Part shown: positions 36,949-37,123 of the stretch, piece by piece | How positions within the stretch are numbered: position 1 is the first letter of the stretch | Layout of the letters: every line of letters starts with the position of its first letter | Translations under genes and position numbers: made by a program | NCBI GenBank assembly: GCA_036559705.1 | Contig: DATBSP010000049.1 | Location: 1 to 37,123, forward strand | DNA: 37,123 bases | Direction: 5' to 3' | DNA from: Hyphomicrobium_A sp036559705 | GTDB taxonomy: Bacteria; Pseudomonadota; Alphaproteobacteria; Rhizobiales; Hyphomicrobiaceae | Notes under the pieces: generated by a model | What the model was told of the DNA's origin: nothing | Databases searched by the model: none | The model's input: only the letters and a program-made list of their open reading frames with translations

Positions 36949-36986
36949 CGTGCTGACAGTTCGCTGTGAAGGCTCTCAAAATCTAT

Positions 36987-37005
36987 CTATCGAAATTTCC
37001 GATAG
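36987..37005. promoter_or_regulatory. Candidate LysR operator 1
   Basis: CTATCG (36987-36992) and CGATAG (37000-37005) are perfect inverted arms around AAATTTC. The inner part fits the T-N11-A pattern (TCG...CGA) of LysR-type binding sites. It lies 39 bases upstream of the regulator start. Confidence 0.5.
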
Positions 37006-37012
37006 TGGTCAC

Positions 37013-37090
37013 CGGAAAATTCCGTTTGTGGACGGGGTTGATTCTCACCAAATTGGTCACGTCCCGACCGAGTCGAATCCGATTCGGCTC
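37013..37090. promoter_or_regulatory. Further inverted repeats upstream of the LysR gene
   Basis: Three more dyads follow: CGGAA-AA-TTCCG at 37013-37024, ACCAA-A-TTGGT at 37047-37057, and GAGTCGAATC-C-GATTCGGCTC at 37070-37090 (nine of ten positions complementary). Such crowding within 80 bases suggests operator sites for the LysR protein or a second regulator serving the divergent gene. Confidence 0.4.
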
Positions 37091-37108
37091 TTATCGTTCG
37101 GGTTCACA

Positions 37109-37123
37109 ATGGAAGGACGATCA
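37109..37123 (+). other. Possible start region of a divergent gene cut by the window end
   Basis: A GGAAGGA ribosome-binding-like string (37111-37117) ends the window, and the last bases TCA could precede a start codon just outside. Alternatively ATG 37109 is itself the start and the frame stays open to the end. Too little is present to decide. Confidence 0.3.

Overview
The window (GC-rich, apparently around 60-65 percent by eye) comes from an alphaproteobacterium, most likely of the Hyphomicrobiales (Rhizobiales). The reasons are the gene order secY-adk-rpsM-rpsK-rpoA-rplQ with no rpsD or rpmJ between them, an ATP12-type F1-ATPase chaperone, and the rarA...rluC-HAD-ATP12...pccB...pccA neighbourhood. 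Low-complexity tails on several ribosomal proteins would fit a Hyphomicrobium-like lineage, but I cannot fix a genus.

Positions 1-18380 hold the main translation locus, all on the plus strand: fusA (5' end cut off), tuf, then the S10, spc and alpha clusters from rpsJ to rplQ, with secY, adk and rpoA embedded. Genes are tightly packed, with several 1-4 nt overlaps. The few longer spacers nearly all hold a strong GC-rich hairpin. Two stand out: an intrinsic-terminator-like hairpin between tuf and rpsJ, and a sigma70-like promoter followed at once by a structured leader between adk and rpsM.

Positions 18533-22472 hold a dihydroflavonol-reductase-like SDR, a periplasmic Do-type (DegP/DegQ) serine protease with two PDZ domains, and the AAA+ protein RarA, which starts at TTG 6 nt after the protease stop.

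Positions 22473-25246 look like an accessory insertion. They carry an orphan protein resembling the type VI secretion amidase effector Tae4, a 78-residue two-helix membrane protein directly behind it (a candidate immunity protein), and a convergent L-lactate permease gene. No type VI secretion structural gene is present.

Positions 25247-28588 hold a translationally coupled trio (RluC-type pseudouridine synthase, HAD phosphatase, ATP12 chaperone). After it comes a tandem set of small membrane proteins of an unnamed family with an FDLA/YDLA...MP signature and a YLWREHP motif. The first member is only about 25 residues long.

Positions 28706-36948 are built around propionyl-CoA carboxylase. pccB and pccA are separated by three uncharacterised genes: a secreted ClpP-like protein, a small secreted protein followed by a textbook terminator, and a protein with internal repeats. 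pccA overlaps a RidA-family gene whose usual catalytic arginine is replaced by cysteine. An acylphosphatase follows, then a convergent LysR-family regulator. The last 175 bases are a regulatory region rich in inverted repeats. I saw no tRNA, rRNA, CRISPR array, insertion sequence or integrase, and no gene-free stretch longer than 300 bases.
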